Source: Methyloceanibacter sp. wino2 (GTDB lineage Bacteria; Pseudomonadota; Alphaproteobacteria; Rhizobiales; Methyloligellaceae). From it: a stretch of 64,000 nt of DNA. Below are positions 41,328-51,000 of this stretch, one piece after another. The DNA lies in the NCBI RefSeq assembly GCF_003071365.1, contig NZ_CP028960.1, positions 1 to 64,000 of the forward strand, given 5' to 3'. The position numbers and the translations under genes were made by a program. The number at the start of each line of letters is the position of its first letter. The first letter of the stretch is position 1. The notes beneath the pieces are model-generated. The model was not told where the DNA came from and did not search any database. It saw only the letters and a program-made list of their open reading frames with translations.

Positions 41328-42659
41328 TCAAAGCTTTTCGATACGGATCATTTGTGGCTTGGAGTCGACATGGCCGTCCTTTTGGATGGCTGCGAGCGCC
41401 TTTCGGACGGCGGCCTCCGTGGTCTCGTGGGTCACCATGACGATACTGGCCTGCGGCGCCCCCTTCTTGCGGGGCGTTTTGCCCTGGCCGGGACGCTCGT
41501 TGCTCGGACGGCGCTGGACGATGCTCTCGAGCGAAATGTTCTGCATCGCCATGCGTTGGGCGATGGCGGCGAAGGCCCCCGTCCGGTCGTAGACCGAGAG
41601 GCGAATGTAATAGCCGCCCTCATGCGTGCGCATGGCCGCCTTCTTGTAGGCCTTGAGGTTCGTGGCCTTGACGCCGAAGGGCCGCAAAACGATGCCGCGG
41701 GCGATATCGATGATGTCGCTCATCACGGCAGAGGCGGTCGGGCCTCCGCCAGCGCCGGGGCCGATCAGCATCACGTCACCGATGAAGTCGCCATCGATCG
41801 CGACGCAATTCGAGACGCCGTCCACATTGGCGATGGCCGTATCCTTGGGCACCATGGTCGGATGCACGCGTTGCTCGATCCCGCTGTCGGTCCTGAGCGC
41901 AACGCCCAGCAACTTGATGCGATAGCCGAGATCGGTTGCTGCCTCGATGTCGCTCGGCGTGATCGTTTCGATGCCCTCGACATAGACGGCATCGAACCGG
42001 GTCTTCGTGCCGAAGGCGAGGCTCGTGAGCAGTGAGAGCTTGTGGGCGGTGTCGAAACCCCCGACGTCGAAGGTGGGATCGGCTTCCGCATAGCCCTGTT
42101 CCTGCGCCTCTTTGAGGACATCGGCGAAGTCACGGCCTTCCCGCTCCATCTTGGTGAGGATGTAGTTGCAGGTGCCGTTGAGAATACCGAACACGCGGGT
42201 GATGTCGTTGCCCTGCAGGCCCTCGCGCATGGCCTTGACGACAGGGATGCCGCCGGCCACGGCGCCCTCGAAATTCAGGGCGACACCGTTCTTCTCCGCG
42301 AGCGCGGCGAGCGCCGGGCCATGATGGGCCAGAAGCGCCTTGTTCGCGGTGACCACATGCTTGCCTGCCTGCAGCGCGGCCTCGACAGCCTCTTTCGCTG
42401 CGCCCTCTTCACCGCCGATGAGCTCGACGAAGACGTCGATCTCGGGGTCGTTTGCCAGAGCCACAGGATCGGAGAAGAAGCGCATCTTCGAGGTGTCGAA
42501 CTTGCGCTTCTTGCGCTTGTTGCGCGCCGAAATGGCGACGATCTCGATCGGTCGGCCGGTCTTGGCCACAAGCGTGTCCGCGCGCGCGGCGATCAACTGC
42601 GCGAGGCCAGTGCCGACGGTGCCGATTCCGGCCAGTCCAAGCTTCAAGGGGTCTGCCAT
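41328..42659 (-). CDS. hom: Homoserine dehydrogenase
   Basis: NAD(P)-dependent reduction of aspartate semialdehyde to homoserine, the branch point to threonine and methionine. The 443 residues comprise the Rossmann domain with GLAGIGTVGTG (8-18), the catalytic region with GILNGTCNYILTKME and AEADPTFDVGGFDTAHKL, and a C-terminal ACT regulatory domain (about 352-435) for feedback control. It starts 8 bases after the aminotransferase stop, so the two are co-translated. Its product feeds the metY gene at 51640. Confidence 0.97.
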   Translation of the reverse strand: MADPLKLGLAGIGTVGTGLAQLIAARADTLVAKTGRPIEIVAISARNKRKKRKFDTSKMRFFSDPVALANDPEIDVFVELIGGEEGAAKEAVEAALQAGKHVVTANKALLAHHGPALAALAEKNGVALNFEGAVAGGIPVVKAMREGLQGNDITRVFGILNGTCNYILTKMEREGRDFADVLKEAQEQGYAEADPTFDVGGFDTAHKLSLLTSLAFGTKTRFDAVYVEGIETITPSDIEAATDLGYRIKLLGVALRTDSGIEQRVHPTMVPKDTAIANVDGVSNCVAIDGDFIGDVMLIGPGAGGGPTASAVMSDIIDIARGIVLRPFGVKATNLKAYKKAAMRTHEGGYYIRLSVYDRTGAFAAIAQRMAMQNISLESIVQRRPSNERPGQGKTPRKKGAPQASIVMVTHETTEAAVRKALAAIQKDGHVDSKPQMIRIEKL

Positions 42660-42667
42660 GGAAGGAG

Positions 42668-43900
42668 CTATAGCGTCCGCTGGGCCTTGGAGGCCAGAGG
42701 AATGACGTTGTGCAGCTCGTTGGCCGACTCGGTGAGGAACTTACGGATGTTGCGGGCAGCCTGGCGGATGCGCTGCTCGTTCTCCACGAGCGCGATGCGC
42801 ACATAGCCTTCGCCGTACTCGCCGAAGCCGACACCCGGCGCCACGGCGACGGAGGCTCTCTCAAGGAGAAGCTTCGAGAATTCGAGCGAGCCGATATGGG
42901 CGAACATGTCCGGAATCGGCGCCCACGCGAACATCGTCGCCGGCGGTGACGGAATGGGCCAGCCCGCGCGGGTGATGGCATCGACGAGCGTATCGCGCCG
43001 GCGCTTGTACACACCCCGGATCTCGTCCACGCAGTCTTGCGGGCCGTTCAGCGCGGCCGCGGCCGCAACCTGGATCGGGGTGAAGGCGCCGTAGTCGAGA
43101 TAAGACTTCACCCGGGTCAGCGCCTGGATGAGCCGCTCGTTGCCGACGGCAAAGCCGATGCGCCAGCCAGGCATGGAATAGGTCTTGGACACGGATGTGA
43201 ACTCGACCGCGATATCCATGGCACCGGGGATCTCGAGGAAGGACCCCGGCGGCTCGCCCTCGAAGTAGATTTCCGCATAGGCGAGATCGGAGAGCACGAT
43301 CAGATCGTGCTTCTTGGCGTAGGCGACGACCTCCGCATAGAAGTCGCGGTTCGCGACAACGGCAGTCGGGTTCGCCGGATAGTTGAGGACCAGAACCGAC
43401 GGCTTCGGCACGCTGTGGCGCATGGCCTTGTCGAGCGAGACCATGAACTGGGAATCGGTGCTGGCCGGCAGATGCCGGATCACGCCGCCGGACATGATGA
43501 AGCCGAACTCGTGGATCGGATAGGTCGGGTTCGGCACCAGGATCACATCGCCCGGGGCGGTGATCGCCTGGGCCATGTTGGCGAAGCCTTCCTTCGAACC
43601 GAGCGTCGCGACAACCTGGGTATCGGGATTGAGCTTCACGCCGAAACGGCGGTCGTAGTACGCGGCTTGCGCCTTGCGCAGGCCCTGGATGCCCTTCGAC
43701 GCCGAATAGCGGTTGGCCTTGGGGTCGCGGACTGTCTCCACCAGCTTGTCGATGATGTGCGGCGGTGTCGGCATGTCGGGATTGCCCATCCCGAAGTCGA
43801 TGATGTCGTCGCCACGGGCGCGCGCTTCCGCCTTGAGCTTGTTCACCTGCTCAAAGACATACGGCGGCAGCCGCTTGATCCTATGAAATTCGTTCTGCAC
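42668..43900 (-). CDS. PLP-dependent aminotransferase, AlaC/LL-DAP-aminotransferase-like
   Basis: Fold-type I class I/II aminotransferase of 410 residues. Visible features are DFGMGNPDMPTP (32-43), NPTYPIHEFG, VLNYPANPTAVVA, LSDLAYAEIYFEG and the PLP-lysine motif SVSKTYSMPGWRIGF, with Arg near the C-terminus in YVRIALVEN binding the carboxylate. The family name in Rhizobiales is often alanine or LL-diaminopimelate aminotransferase; the specificity is not settled by sequence. It is the first gene of the run with hom, glpX and recJ. Confidence 0.92.
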   Translation of the reverse strand: MQNEFHRIKRLPPYVFEQVNKLKAEARARGDDIIDFGMGNPDMPTPPHIIDKLVETVRDPKANRYSASKGIQGLRKAQAAYYDRRFGVKLNPDTQVVATLGSKEGFANMAQAITAPGDVILVPNPTYPIHEFGFIMSGGVIRHLPASTDSQFMVSLDKAMRHSVPKPSVLVLNYPANPTAVVANRDFYAEVVAYAKKHDLIVLSDLAYAEIYFEGEPPGSFLEIPGAMDIAVEFTSVSKTYSMPGWRIGFAVGNERLIQALTRVKSYLDYGAFTPIQVAAAAALNGPQDCVDEIRGVYKRRRDTLVDAITRAGWPIPSPPATMFAWAPIPDMFAHIGSLEFSKLLLERASVAVAPGVGFGEYGEGYVRIALVENEQRIRQAARNIRKFLTESANELHNVIPLASKAQRTL

Positions 43901-44014
43901 GGACGGTTATCCCCACCCGATCTTTCTGAAATTGGGAGTCTGAAGTTGAACCACGAAAAGGCCCCGCCCGGCAAGCATCTCGGACTTAAGACCTTCGGTC
44001 GGTTTGCTTTGAAT

Positions 44015-44254
44015 TTAGTTCGTTTTCGGGGTGCTCTTCACCTGTTTGAGCTGAGCGTCTTGCCGGTCCTTCTCCTGCTTGAGATCAGAGATCGCCGCTT
44101 CACGCTCCGACTTCGTCAGCGTGTTGTCATAGCCACGGATCGCGTCGCTGAAACGCTGCAAAGGGCCCTGATCCGGCAGGCTGCTCGCACATCCAGACAA
44201 AAGGATGACGGACAGGACTGCCGCCAGCCGGTAAGCTGACTGTAAAAAAAACAC
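44015..44254 (-). CDS. Small lipoprotein of unknown function
   Basis: 79-residue predicted lipoprotein. The lipobox LLSGC-AS (near 18-23) follows a hydrophobic signal segment; the mature part is short, charged and helical (KSEREAAISDLKQEKDRQDAQLKQV), likely coiled coil. No function is recognised. It is divergent from phaC, with 153 bases between their starts. Confidence 0.75.
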   Translation of the reverse strand: MFFLQSAYRLAAVLSVILLSGCASSLPDQGPLQRFSDAIRGYDNTLTKSEREAAISDLKQEKDRQDAQLKQVKSTPKTN

Positions 44255-44407
44255 TACGTTTTTGCTCTAGTGGAGTTTCCCCTGGCGAACCCAGCCGCCA
44301 AATCGCTATATTGCATAGCACAATGACGAGTTCGGCGGAAGCTGGCGCAACCACGCTCCGACAAGGCGGCGGAAATGTGGTCCTGGGAGAGAGATCGAGG
44401 CATTCCA

Positions 44408-46255
44408 ATGCGTGACGACGGCCGGGATGGAAAAGCAGGTGCAGGGGGTCCCACGGGCGGCGACAAGATCGAAGGCGAAGCGCAGGACACGATGAACTTC
44501 GACGAGTTCGCGCGGAACATGGTGCGCCTATTCGATCAGGGTGCGAAGGTCGCCTCCTCCCTAGCCGAGCGCAACGCGTCGAGCGGCAAAAGCCCCTACA
44601 GCGTGGCCTCCGAGGTTGGCGAAGCCGCCAAGACCTTCGGCTCGGTGGCGCAAGCCATGGTTTCGAATCCCAGCAAGTTGGCCGCCGCCCAGAGCGAGCT
44701 CTTCAACAGCTACGCAAATCTTTGGGGACGCTCCGTCCGCAAGTTTCTGGGTGAGGAGGTGGAGCCGGTGGCCGAGCCCGACCCCGGCGACAACCGTTTC
44801 AACGACCCGGGCTGGTCGGAGAATCAGTACTTCGATTTTTGGAAACAGGCTTACCTGATCACGTCGCGTTGGGCCGAGGACGTCACCAAGAACACGGAAG
44901 GCGTCGATGACAAGACGCGGCGCAAAGCCATGTTCTATCTGGGCCAAGTGCTGTCGGCGGTGTCGCCCTCCAACAACCCCTTCACCAACCCCGAAGTGGT
45001 CCGAACGACGCTGGCGACCAATGCGGAGAATCTCGTTCAGGGCATGGCGCTCCTGGCCGAGGACATCGGTCAGTCCAAAGACCTTCTGCGTGTCAGCCAG
45101 ACGGATCTGTCGGCCTTCGAGGTCGGACGGGATTTGGCAATCACGCCGGGCAAGGTCATCTTCCAGAATGAACTGATCCAGCTGATCCAATATGAGCCGA
45201 CCACGGAAGAAGTCTCGAAGACACCGCTGATCATCGCGCCGCCGTGGATCAACAAGTACTACATCCTCGATCTCAAGCCGGAGAAATCACTGGTCAAGTA
45301 TGCCGTGGATCAGGGCTTCACGGTCTTCATGATCTCCTGGGTGAACCCCGACTCGACGCTCGCGCAGAAGACGTTTGAAGACTATATGCGCGACGGAATT
45401 CTCAAGGCCGTCGAGATCGTGAACCGGCAGCTCGGGCTGCATAACGTGAATCTCATGGGCTATTGCGTGGGCGGCACCCTGCTCGCCTCGACACTGGCCT
45501 ATTGCGCAGCAAAGGGCGACGACAGGATCGCAACGGCAACCTTCCTCACGGCGCAGGTCGACTTCACCGAGGCCGGTGACCTCCTGATGTTCATCGACGA
45601 CGCGCAGTTGAAGTCGCTGGAAGAGATGATGGCCGAGCGCGGCTATCTCGATGGGTCACGCATGGCGGCGGTGTTCAACATGCTGCGACCCAAGGATCTG
45701 ATCTGGCCCTACGTCGTGAACAACTACCTTTTGGGCAAGAAGCCCTTCCCCTTCGATTTATTGTTCTGGAACGCCGATTCCACGCGGATGCCGGCCGCGA
45801 ACCACGTGTTCTATCTGCGCGAGTTCTACCACGAGAACCGGCTCAGCAAGGGCGAGATGGAGCTCGGGGGCGTGAAGCTCGACCTCTCGAAAATCAAGAT
45901 CCCGGTCTACGAGCTGTTCACGCGGGAAGACCACATCGCACCTGCTTCCTCGGTCTACCGAGGCAGCAGGCTCTATGGCGGCGACGTACGCCATGTCATG
46001 GCGGGATCGGGTCATATCGCCGGTGTCGTCAATCCTCCGGCCAAGAAAAAGTACCAATATTGGACGGGTGCGCCGCGCGAGACGTTCGAGGCGTGGGTCG
46101 ACAGCGCAACCGAGCACCCCGGCTCGTGGTGGCCCGACTGGGCGGTTTGGCTTGAGAACCTCTCCGGCGAAAAGGTGCCGGCACGCGACCCCTCGAGCGG
46201 GCCGTTCCCGCCGATCGAAGACGCGCCCGGCAGCTACGTGAAGTCCCAGGGCTAG
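44408..46255 (+). CDS. phaC: Class I poly(3-hydroxyalkanoate) synthase
   Basis: Polymerises (R)-3-hydroxyacyl-CoA into storage polyester granules. The 615-residue length fits class I (single-subunit) enzymes. The lipase-like box GYCVGG holds the catalytic Cys353. The partner Asp is in FTREDHIAPASSVY and the His in AGSGHIAGVVNPP. The PhaC N-terminal domain (WGRSVRKFLGE, DNRFNDPGWSENQYFDFWKQAYL) is present. The ATG at 44408 follows a GAGG; an upstream ATG at 44375 is also in frame but less likely. No phaA/B genes are in the window. Confidence 0.96.
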   Translation: MRDDGRDGKAGAGGPTGGDKIEGEAQDTMNFDEFARNMVRLFDQGAKVASSLAERNASSGKSPYSVASEVGEAAKTFGSVAQAMVSNPSKLAAAQSELFNSYANLWGRSVRKFLGEEVEPVAEPDPGDNRFNDPGWSENQYFDFWKQAYLITSRWAEDVTKNTEGVDDKTRRKAMFYLGQVLSAVSPSNNPFTNPEVVRTTLATNAENLVQGMALLAEDIGQSKDLLRVSQTDLSAFEVGRDLAITPGKVIFQNELIQLIQYEPTTEEVSKTPLIIAPPWINKYYILDLKPEKSLVKYAVDQGFTVFMISWVNPDSTLAQKTFEDYMRDGILKAVEIVNRQLGLHNVNLMGYCVGGTLLASTLAYCAAKGDDRIATATFLTAQVDFTEAGDLLMFIDDAQLKSLEEMMAERGYLDGSRMAAVFNMLRPKDLIWPYVVNNYLLGKKPFPFDLLFWNADSTRMPAANHVFYLREFYHENRLSKGEMELGGVKLDLSKIKIPVYELFTREDHIAPASSVYRGSRLYGGDVRHVMAGSGHIAGVVNPPAKKKYQYWTGAPRETFEAWVDSATEHPGSWWPDWAVWLENLSGEKVPARDPSSGPFPPIEDAPGSYVKSQG

Positions 46256-46276
46256 CCGTGCCCGTCGTTGTCGCGT

Positions 46277-47325
46277 CTACGGGAACAGCGGCAGCTGTTC
46301 CAGCGCTGTCGTCTCCTCGAGGCCGTACATCAGATTAAAGTTCTGAAGCGCCTGGCCGGCCGATCCCTTCACCAGATTGTCGATCGTCGAAATCACGATC
46401 GCCCGTCCCGGAATCCGGTCGGCGAACACGCCGATATGGCAGTAGTTCGAGCCGCGCACATGCTGTGTCGCCGGAATGACGCCCTCCTCGACCACGCGCG
46501 CGAACGGGCTTTCCGCATAGGCCTTCGCCAAGCCCTCCCGGACATCGTCCGCGGAGGTGCCGTCCGCTAGCTGGACGTAGCAGGTGCACAGCTCACCCCT
46601 CGTCATAGGCACAAGATGGGGCGTGAAATTCACGGTCACGGACTTGCCGGCCGCGGCGCCGAGTTCCTGCTCGATCTCCGGCACATGGCGATGCGTGCCG
46701 ACGCCGTAGGGCGACAGCCCCTCGCCCGCCTCGGAGAACAGAATGTTCTGCTTCAATGAGCGGCCGGCACCTGAGACACCAGATTTTGCATCGATGATGA
46801 TGCCGTCGGCGGCGATGAGACCGGTCTTGGCGAGCGGCAGAAGAGCCAGGAGCACCGCCGTGGGATAGCAGCCGGGACAGGCGACGAGACGGGCGTCGGC
46901 GATGGCGTCGCGATAATGTTCGGTCAGCCCGTAAACAGCGCCCTCCGCCAACTCGGGGCGCCATGCTCGCCGCCGTACCACTCGGCGTAGGTGCCGAGAT
47001 CCCGCAGACGGAAATCGGCAGACATGTCGACGACTTTGACGCTGTCGGGGAGCTTGGCGATCTCGCTATGGGCCGTGCCGTGCGGCAGCCCGCAAAAGGC
47101 CACGTCCACCTCGTTCCAGTCGACTTCGTCCGACGTCACGAGTGCCGGCAGGTCGAGGCTCGCGAAGTGCGGATAGACCTTGGCGAGCGGCTGGCCCGCA
47201 TGGGCCTTCGCGATCAAGGCGGTGATTTCGATATTGGGATGTCTGGCCGCGAGCCGGATCAGATCGGCGCCGGTATACCCGGAAGCGCCGAGCACGGCGG
47301 CCCGGATCGTCTGTGTGCTGGTCAT
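46277..47325 (-). pseudogene. argC: N-acetyl-gamma-glutamyl-phosphate reductase, split by an apparent one-base frameshift
   Basis: Arginine-pathway enzyme reducing N-acetylglutamyl phosphate to the semialdehyde. Two frames cover the full 349-residue family length. The 5' part (47325 to about 46959) has AVLGASGYTGADLIRLAARHP and DMSADFRLRDLGTYAEWYGGEHGAP. The 3' part has ELAEGAVYGLTE and the active-site Cys in VACPGCYPTAVLL. The junction is at the CCCC run (plus-strand GGGG 46955-46958); a fifth C gives GAPELAEG. All catalytic features are present when joined. This is probably a sequence error, since the arginine gene is conserved and otherwise undegraded. It lies downstream of rpsI. Confidence 0.9.
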
Positions 47326-47375
47326 GTCCGACCCCGGAAATGTTGACCCGCTTCGGGCGGGATTCGACGGCTCAA

Positions 47376-47412
47376 AACGAAAAGCGGGAGAGAGGCAGCG
47401 CCCCTCTCCCGC
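47376..47412 (-). terminator. Rho-independent terminator after rpsI
   Basis: On the minus strand the arms GCGGGAGAGG (47403-47412) and CCTCTCTCCCGC (47384-47395) form a stable hairpin followed by TTTTCGTTTTG. It is 27 bases past the rpsI stop, so the ribosomal operon ends before argC. Confidence 0.88.
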
Positions 47413-47439
47413 AACAATTCAGAACAAGCGTGAGAGTTA

Positions 47440-47922
47440 CTAGCGCTTGGAGAACTGGAAGCTGCGGCGGGCCTTGGCCTTACCGTACTTCTTACGCTCG
47501 ACCGTACGGGCATCCCGGGTCAGGAAGCCGGCCCTCTTGAGAACGGAGCGGAGCTCCGGCTCGAAATGGGTCAGCGCCTTGGAAATGCCGTGACGCACCG
47601 CGCCGGCCTGGCCGGAAAGACCGCCGCCGGAAACCGTGCAGACCACGTCGATCTGTCCGTCGCGGGCAGCCGTCACCAGAGGCTGCTTCAGGATCATCTG
47701 AAGAACGGGGCGGGCAAAATAGGCCGTGTGGTCCTTGCCGTTCACCGTGATGTTGCCGGGGCCCTGCTTGACCCACACACGGGCGACAGCGTCCTTACGC
47801 TTGCCGGTGGCGTAGGCGCGGCCGAGGGAATCGACCTTGCGCTCATAGACGCGCTCGGCAGTCGGGGCGTCGCCCTCGGTCTGCAGCTGAGCCAGATCTT
47901 CTAGCGTGTTGGTTTCGCTCAT
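47440..47922 (-). CDS. rpsI: 30S ribosomal protein S9
   Basis: Small-subunit ribosomal protein whose C-terminal tail reaches the P-site tRNA. The 160 residues hold [14 protein letters not shown], the [19 protein letters not shown] block and the invariant basic tail [17 protein letters not shown] ending in Lys-Arg. An N-terminal extension of about 30 acidic residues precedes the core, as in other alphaproteobacteria. It follows rplM by 5 bases. Confidence 0.98.
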   Translation of the reverse strand: MSETNTLEDLAQLQTEGDAPTAERVYERKVDSLGRAYATGKRKDAVARVWVKQGPGNITVNGKDHTAYFARPVLQMILKQPLVTAARDGQIDVVCTVSGGGLSGQAGAVRHGISKALTHFEPELRSVLKRAGFLTRDARTVERKKYGKAKARRSFQFSKR

Positions 47923-47927
47923 GGCTC

Positions 47928-48392
47928 CTAGACGCTCCTTGCGTTCTTCGTGTTCAGGGCGGCGACATCCAGCGGCACGGGGTTCTGCGCCTCGTGGGGA
48001 TGCTCGGGACCCGCATAGACTTTGAGGTTCTTGAGCTGCTGGCGGGCCAGCGGGCCGCGCGGGAGCATGCGCTCGACGGCCTTGTGCAGCACGCGCTCCG
48101 GATGCTTTCCGTCAAGGACCTTCTCGGCGGTGCGGCTCTTGATGCCGCCCGGGTGGCCGGTGTGCCAGTAATAGGTCTTGTCGGCGCGCTTGTTGCCCGA
48201 GAAGATCACGTCGCCGGCGTTGATGACGATGATGTTGTCGCCATCGTCCATATGAGGCGTATAGCCGGGCTTGTGCTTGCCGCGCAGCCGCGTCGCAATA
48301 AGCGCCGCGAGTCGGCCCACCACAAGGCCGCTGGCGTCGATCAGAACCCAGGACTTTTCAATGTCCGAGGGCGTGGCGGAAAAGGTTTTCAT
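47928..48392 (-). CDS. rplM: 50S ribosomal protein L13
   Basis: Early-assembly large-subunit protein. The 154 residues (start MKTFSATP) contain [46 protein letters not shown] and the signature [25 protein letters not shown] four codons upstream is also in frame. It heads the rplM-rpsI operon; the divergent crotonase gene starts about 210 bases away. Confidence 0.98.
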   Translation of the reverse strand: MKTFSATPSDIEKSWVLIDASGLVVGRLAALIATRLRGKHKPGYTPHMDDGDNIIVINAGDVIFSGNKRADKTYYWHTGHPGGIKSRTAEKVLDGKHPERVLHKAVERMLPRGPLARQQLKNLKVYAGPEHPHEAQNPVPLDVAALNTKNARSV

Positions 48393-48604
48393 GGTTCGCG
48401 TCACTCTTGCGTCTCAACCGAAAGATCGGCGCTTCTACCGGTTGGATTCGGAGCGGTCAAGCGGATTAAATTATCCACGCAACTTCAATGCACTAGGTAT
48501 GTGGTACTAAAATACCGCGACGGAGACGTCTGAATTTACGTGAGTTTCCGGCCAGTTGGTGTAAGCGAGTTGGCGACAAATCCAAAGAGCGATCCGAGGC
48601 ATCG

Positions 48605-49402
48605 ATGAGCGACGACGAGAACATCCTTCTGAGCGAAGACCAGGACGCAGTTCGGGTGCTGACGCTCAATCGCCCTAAGGCCCGCAATTGCCTGTCGATG
48701 GATCTCATGACGGCTGTGCGCGGGGCCCTCGCCGAGGCAGCAGAGACCGATAGCGTCCGTGCCGTCGTGCTGACGGGTGCAGGACCCGCCTTCTCGTCCG
48801 GCCATGACCTCAAAGAGCTCACCGCACACCGCAACGACCCTGACAAGGGCCGTGCCTTCTACGAAGAGACCATGCGAACGTGCGCTGAGATGATGCTGGC
48901 CATCGTGCGCCTGCCGAAGCCCGTCATCGCCGCGGTGACCGGGATTGCGACCGCGGCCGGCTGTCAGCTCGTAGCGACCTGCGACCTTGCCGTCGCGGCC
49001 ACGGATGCGCGCTTCGCCACGCCCGGCGTGAATATCGGCCTGTTCTGCTCGACACCCATGGTGGCGCTGAGCCGCAATCTGTCGCGCAAGGCAGCCATGG
49101 AGATGCTGCTCCTCGGAGAGATGGTAGGCGCTGAGGAGGCCATGCGGCTTGGCCTCTTGAACCGTGTGGTCGCCGCCGACCGGGTTGTGAACGAGGCCGT
49201 CGCCTTCGGCCGCACGATCGCAAGCAAGCCCGGCCGTACGCTGAAGACGGGCAAGGAAGCGTTCTACCGCCAGGCCGAGATGCCGCTCGACGAAGCCTAC
49301 CGCTACACGGCCTCGGTGATGGTGGAGAACATGCTCGATGCCGAAGCCGAAGAAGGCATCGGCGCCTTCCTCGAGAAACGCACGCCGAACTGGCCGCGCT
49401 AG
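48605..49402 (+). CDS. Enoyl-CoA hydratase/isomerase-family protein (crotonase, ECHDC3-like)
   Basis: 265-residue crotonase-fold protein. Oxyanion-hole glycines are in FSSGHDLKEL and in the TAAGCQLVATCDLAVA block. The usual hydratase glutamates are not obvious at the classical positions (the region around GVNIGLFCSTPMVALSRN lacks the standard Glu), so hydration is uncertain and the substrate unknown. It sits divergent from rplM-rpsI, as in many Rhizobiales. Its stop shares CTAG with the convergent gene (49399-49402). Confidence 0.88.
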   Translation: MSDDENILLSEDQDAVRVLTLNRPKARNCLSMDLMTAVRGALAEAAETDSVRAVVLTGAGPAFSSGHDLKELTAHRNDPDKGRAFYEETMRTCAEMMLAIVRLPKPVIAAVTGIATAAGCQLVATCDLAVAATDARFATPGVNIGLFCSTPMVALSRNLSRKAAMEMLLLGEMVGAEEAMRLGLLNRVVAADRVVNEAVAFGRTIASKPGRTLKTGKEAFYRQAEMPLDEAYRYTASVMVENMLDAEAEEGIGAFLEKRTPNWPR

Positions 49403-50427
49403 TAGCTGAGCGATAGTCCGAGCTTCGCCAAGTCCACGTCCTGTCCTGTCTCGATAAGCTGGCCCTTACGGTAGCTCAGCGTGAGACCGAGATGCCCTTT
49501 TTCGTCGAGGGCCATCGTGACCGACGAGTCCAACAGCTCATAGTCCAGTTCGGAGAGTGTGTCGTAGAGCCAGCCATAGGTGACTTCGAGGCTGAACCTT
49601 TGGGCCCACCAGGGAACGTCGTCGAATTCCTTGATCCCATAGAGATTGAGGGTGACCGTCGGCCCTACCCGCAAAGCCTCATCCCGGTCCGCGAAGATCG
49701 GCTGCTCGGCGGCATCCGATATTTCGGAGACGTACTCGCCGTAAACCTTCGGGGTGATCGTCCAGAGGAAGTTTCGTCCGAGCCCCAACGGTTGGCCGAA
49801 ATAGCGGAGGAACGTCTTTCCATGGCGCAGATAGCCGATGGGCTGCCACTCGGCGCCAATGGACCAGTTCTTCGCGTCGCCGGCAAAACTGGAAACGACT
49901 TCGGCATCGATATCGAAGTAATGAGTCGCTCCCAGAACGTTCGCAACGGAGAGTTCGAACACGGCCCCGTAAGCCAGATTGTCTATGCCGTCGACGACGC
50001 TGCCCCCGCTCGCGACCCTGTCAAAATAGGCGTAAGGCGCAAACGCGAGGTTCTGGACATAAGGGCTGTATCGCTGCGTCTGTCCGCGATGCATCAGCCG
50101 CGCCGCGACGATGCCTTGCGCGGACCAAACCTCGGAGTTCGATATCGCGTCGTCTGCCCATGCGAATTGCGCGCCCTGCGCATCCTCGAAACACGTTGGC
50201 GAGATGATGCTACCAATCGCGTCCTTGGACCGCCGGAGCAGGATCGTTCCCGCGCAGTCTCCCCCAAACCAGGACGCGAGCGCTCCGGTACTCAGTGACT
50301 GTCCCACGTCATCCGGCGCACCCGACAGTCGCAGAGGTTCTGTCCCCGTGCTTTGAGCGGCGGCGCCTCCAATGCCCATGAAACCGATTGCGGCGCTCAG
50401 AATGGCGCCAAACAGTCCTCTTGCCAT
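49399..50427 (-). CDS. Predicted outer-membrane beta-barrel protein of unknown function
   Basis: 342-residue protein with an N-terminal signal peptide (GLFGAILSAAIGFMGIGGAAAQ). Its middle and C-terminal halves are rich in alternating Tyr/Phe/Trp strands (ARLMHRGQTQRYSPYVQNLAFAPYAYFDRV; FSLEVTYGWLYDTLSELDYELLDSSVTMAL) and it ends in the aromatic LSLSY typical of outer-membrane barrels. Two cysteines near 57 and 78 may form a disulfide. No named family is recognised. It is convergent with the crotonase gene. Confidence 0.72.
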   Translation of the reverse strand: MARGLFGAILSAAIGFMGIGGAAAQSTGTEPLRLSGAPDDVGQSLSTGALASWFGGDCAGTILLRRSKDAIGSIISPTCFEDAQGAQFAWADDAISNSEVWSAQGIVAARLMHRGQTQRYSPYVQNLAFAPYAYFDRVASGGSVVDGIDNLAYGAVFELSVANVLGATHYFDIDAEVVSSFAGDAKNWSIGAEWQPIGYLRHGKTFLRYFGQPLGLGRNFLWTITPKVYGEYVSEISDAAEQPIFADRDEALRVGPTVTLNLYGIKEFDDVPWWAQRFSLEVTYGWLYDTLSELDYELLDSSVTMALDEKGHLGLTLSYRKGQLIETGQDVDLAKLGLSLSY

Positions 50428-50496
50428 TGTCCCACCCCCCTGTTGGTAGACCGGCGAACTCGATCGTCGTGCCCCTCGTTGCCGCCTTCTCCCTCG

Positions 50497-50931
50497 TCAA
50501 CTCTGCTTACGGCGCGTCCGCACGGTTTTCTTGCGGGCCGCTGCATTGCGGGTGATCGTTTTGCGCGGGGTGGGCCGCTTACGCCGCGACTTGGCGGCGC
50601 GTGACGTTCGCTTCGCCGTTTGGGTCGCACGGACCGCTTTGCGGGTTCGCGTGCGGCTGCTCGTCTTCTTGGCGGAACGTTTCGACCAAATGAGATCCAC
50701 GATCTCTTCGACGGTCTTTAGCGGCGCCATCTCATGGGCATCCAGCAAGACGCCGAGCTGGTCCATCCAGCCGTATTTGTTTATGTCGTTTGCGACTTCG
50801 GCCCACGCTCTATCCGAATAGCCGTAGGCCCGTCTCACGTTCATGCCCGGCGTGGGCATCCGGCGCCCACGCGCAAAATAGGCGATGACGTAGGCACGTA
50901 CTGTGCTCTTGGTAATGGAATAGAGTTTCAT
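50497..50931 (-). CDS. Hypothetical protein with a Lys/Arg-rich histone-like C-terminal tail
   Basis: 144 residues. The first 85 or so form a mixed globular region (KSTVRAYVIAYFARGRR, RAYGYSDRAWAEVANDINKYGW, TVEEIVDLIW). The last 60 are almost all Lys, Arg, Ala and Thr/Ser (for example KKTSSRTRTRKAVRATQ), the composition of histone-H1-like DNA-condensing tails. It probably binds nucleic acid; the head is unrecognised. It is divergent from the CoA-binding protein gene across a 69-base gap with an inverted repeat. Confidence 0.68.
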   Translation of the reverse strand: MKLYSITKSTVRAYVIAYFARGRRMPTPGMNVRRAYGYSDRAWAEVANDINKYGWMDQLGVLLDAHEMAPLKTVEEIVDLIWSKRSAKKTSSRTRTRKAVRATQTAKRTSRAAKSRRKRPTPRKTITRNAAARKKTVRTRRKQS

Positions 50932-50954
50932 GCTCTGATCCCCCAAGAGACTTG

Positions 50955-50977
50955 TATACACGCGATACGGGTGTATA
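50955..50977. promoter_or_regulatory. Inverted repeat between divergent genes (candidate operator)
   Basis: TATACAC (50955-50961) and GTGTATA (50971-50977) are perfect inverted arms around a 9-base spacer. They lie midway in the 69-base gap between the basic-tailed protein and the CoA-binding protein. It could be an operator or overlapping -10 elements (TATACA/TATACA) of divergent promoters. Confidence 0.5.
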
Positions 50978-51000
50978 TGCAACTCACACTCGGAATAGTA

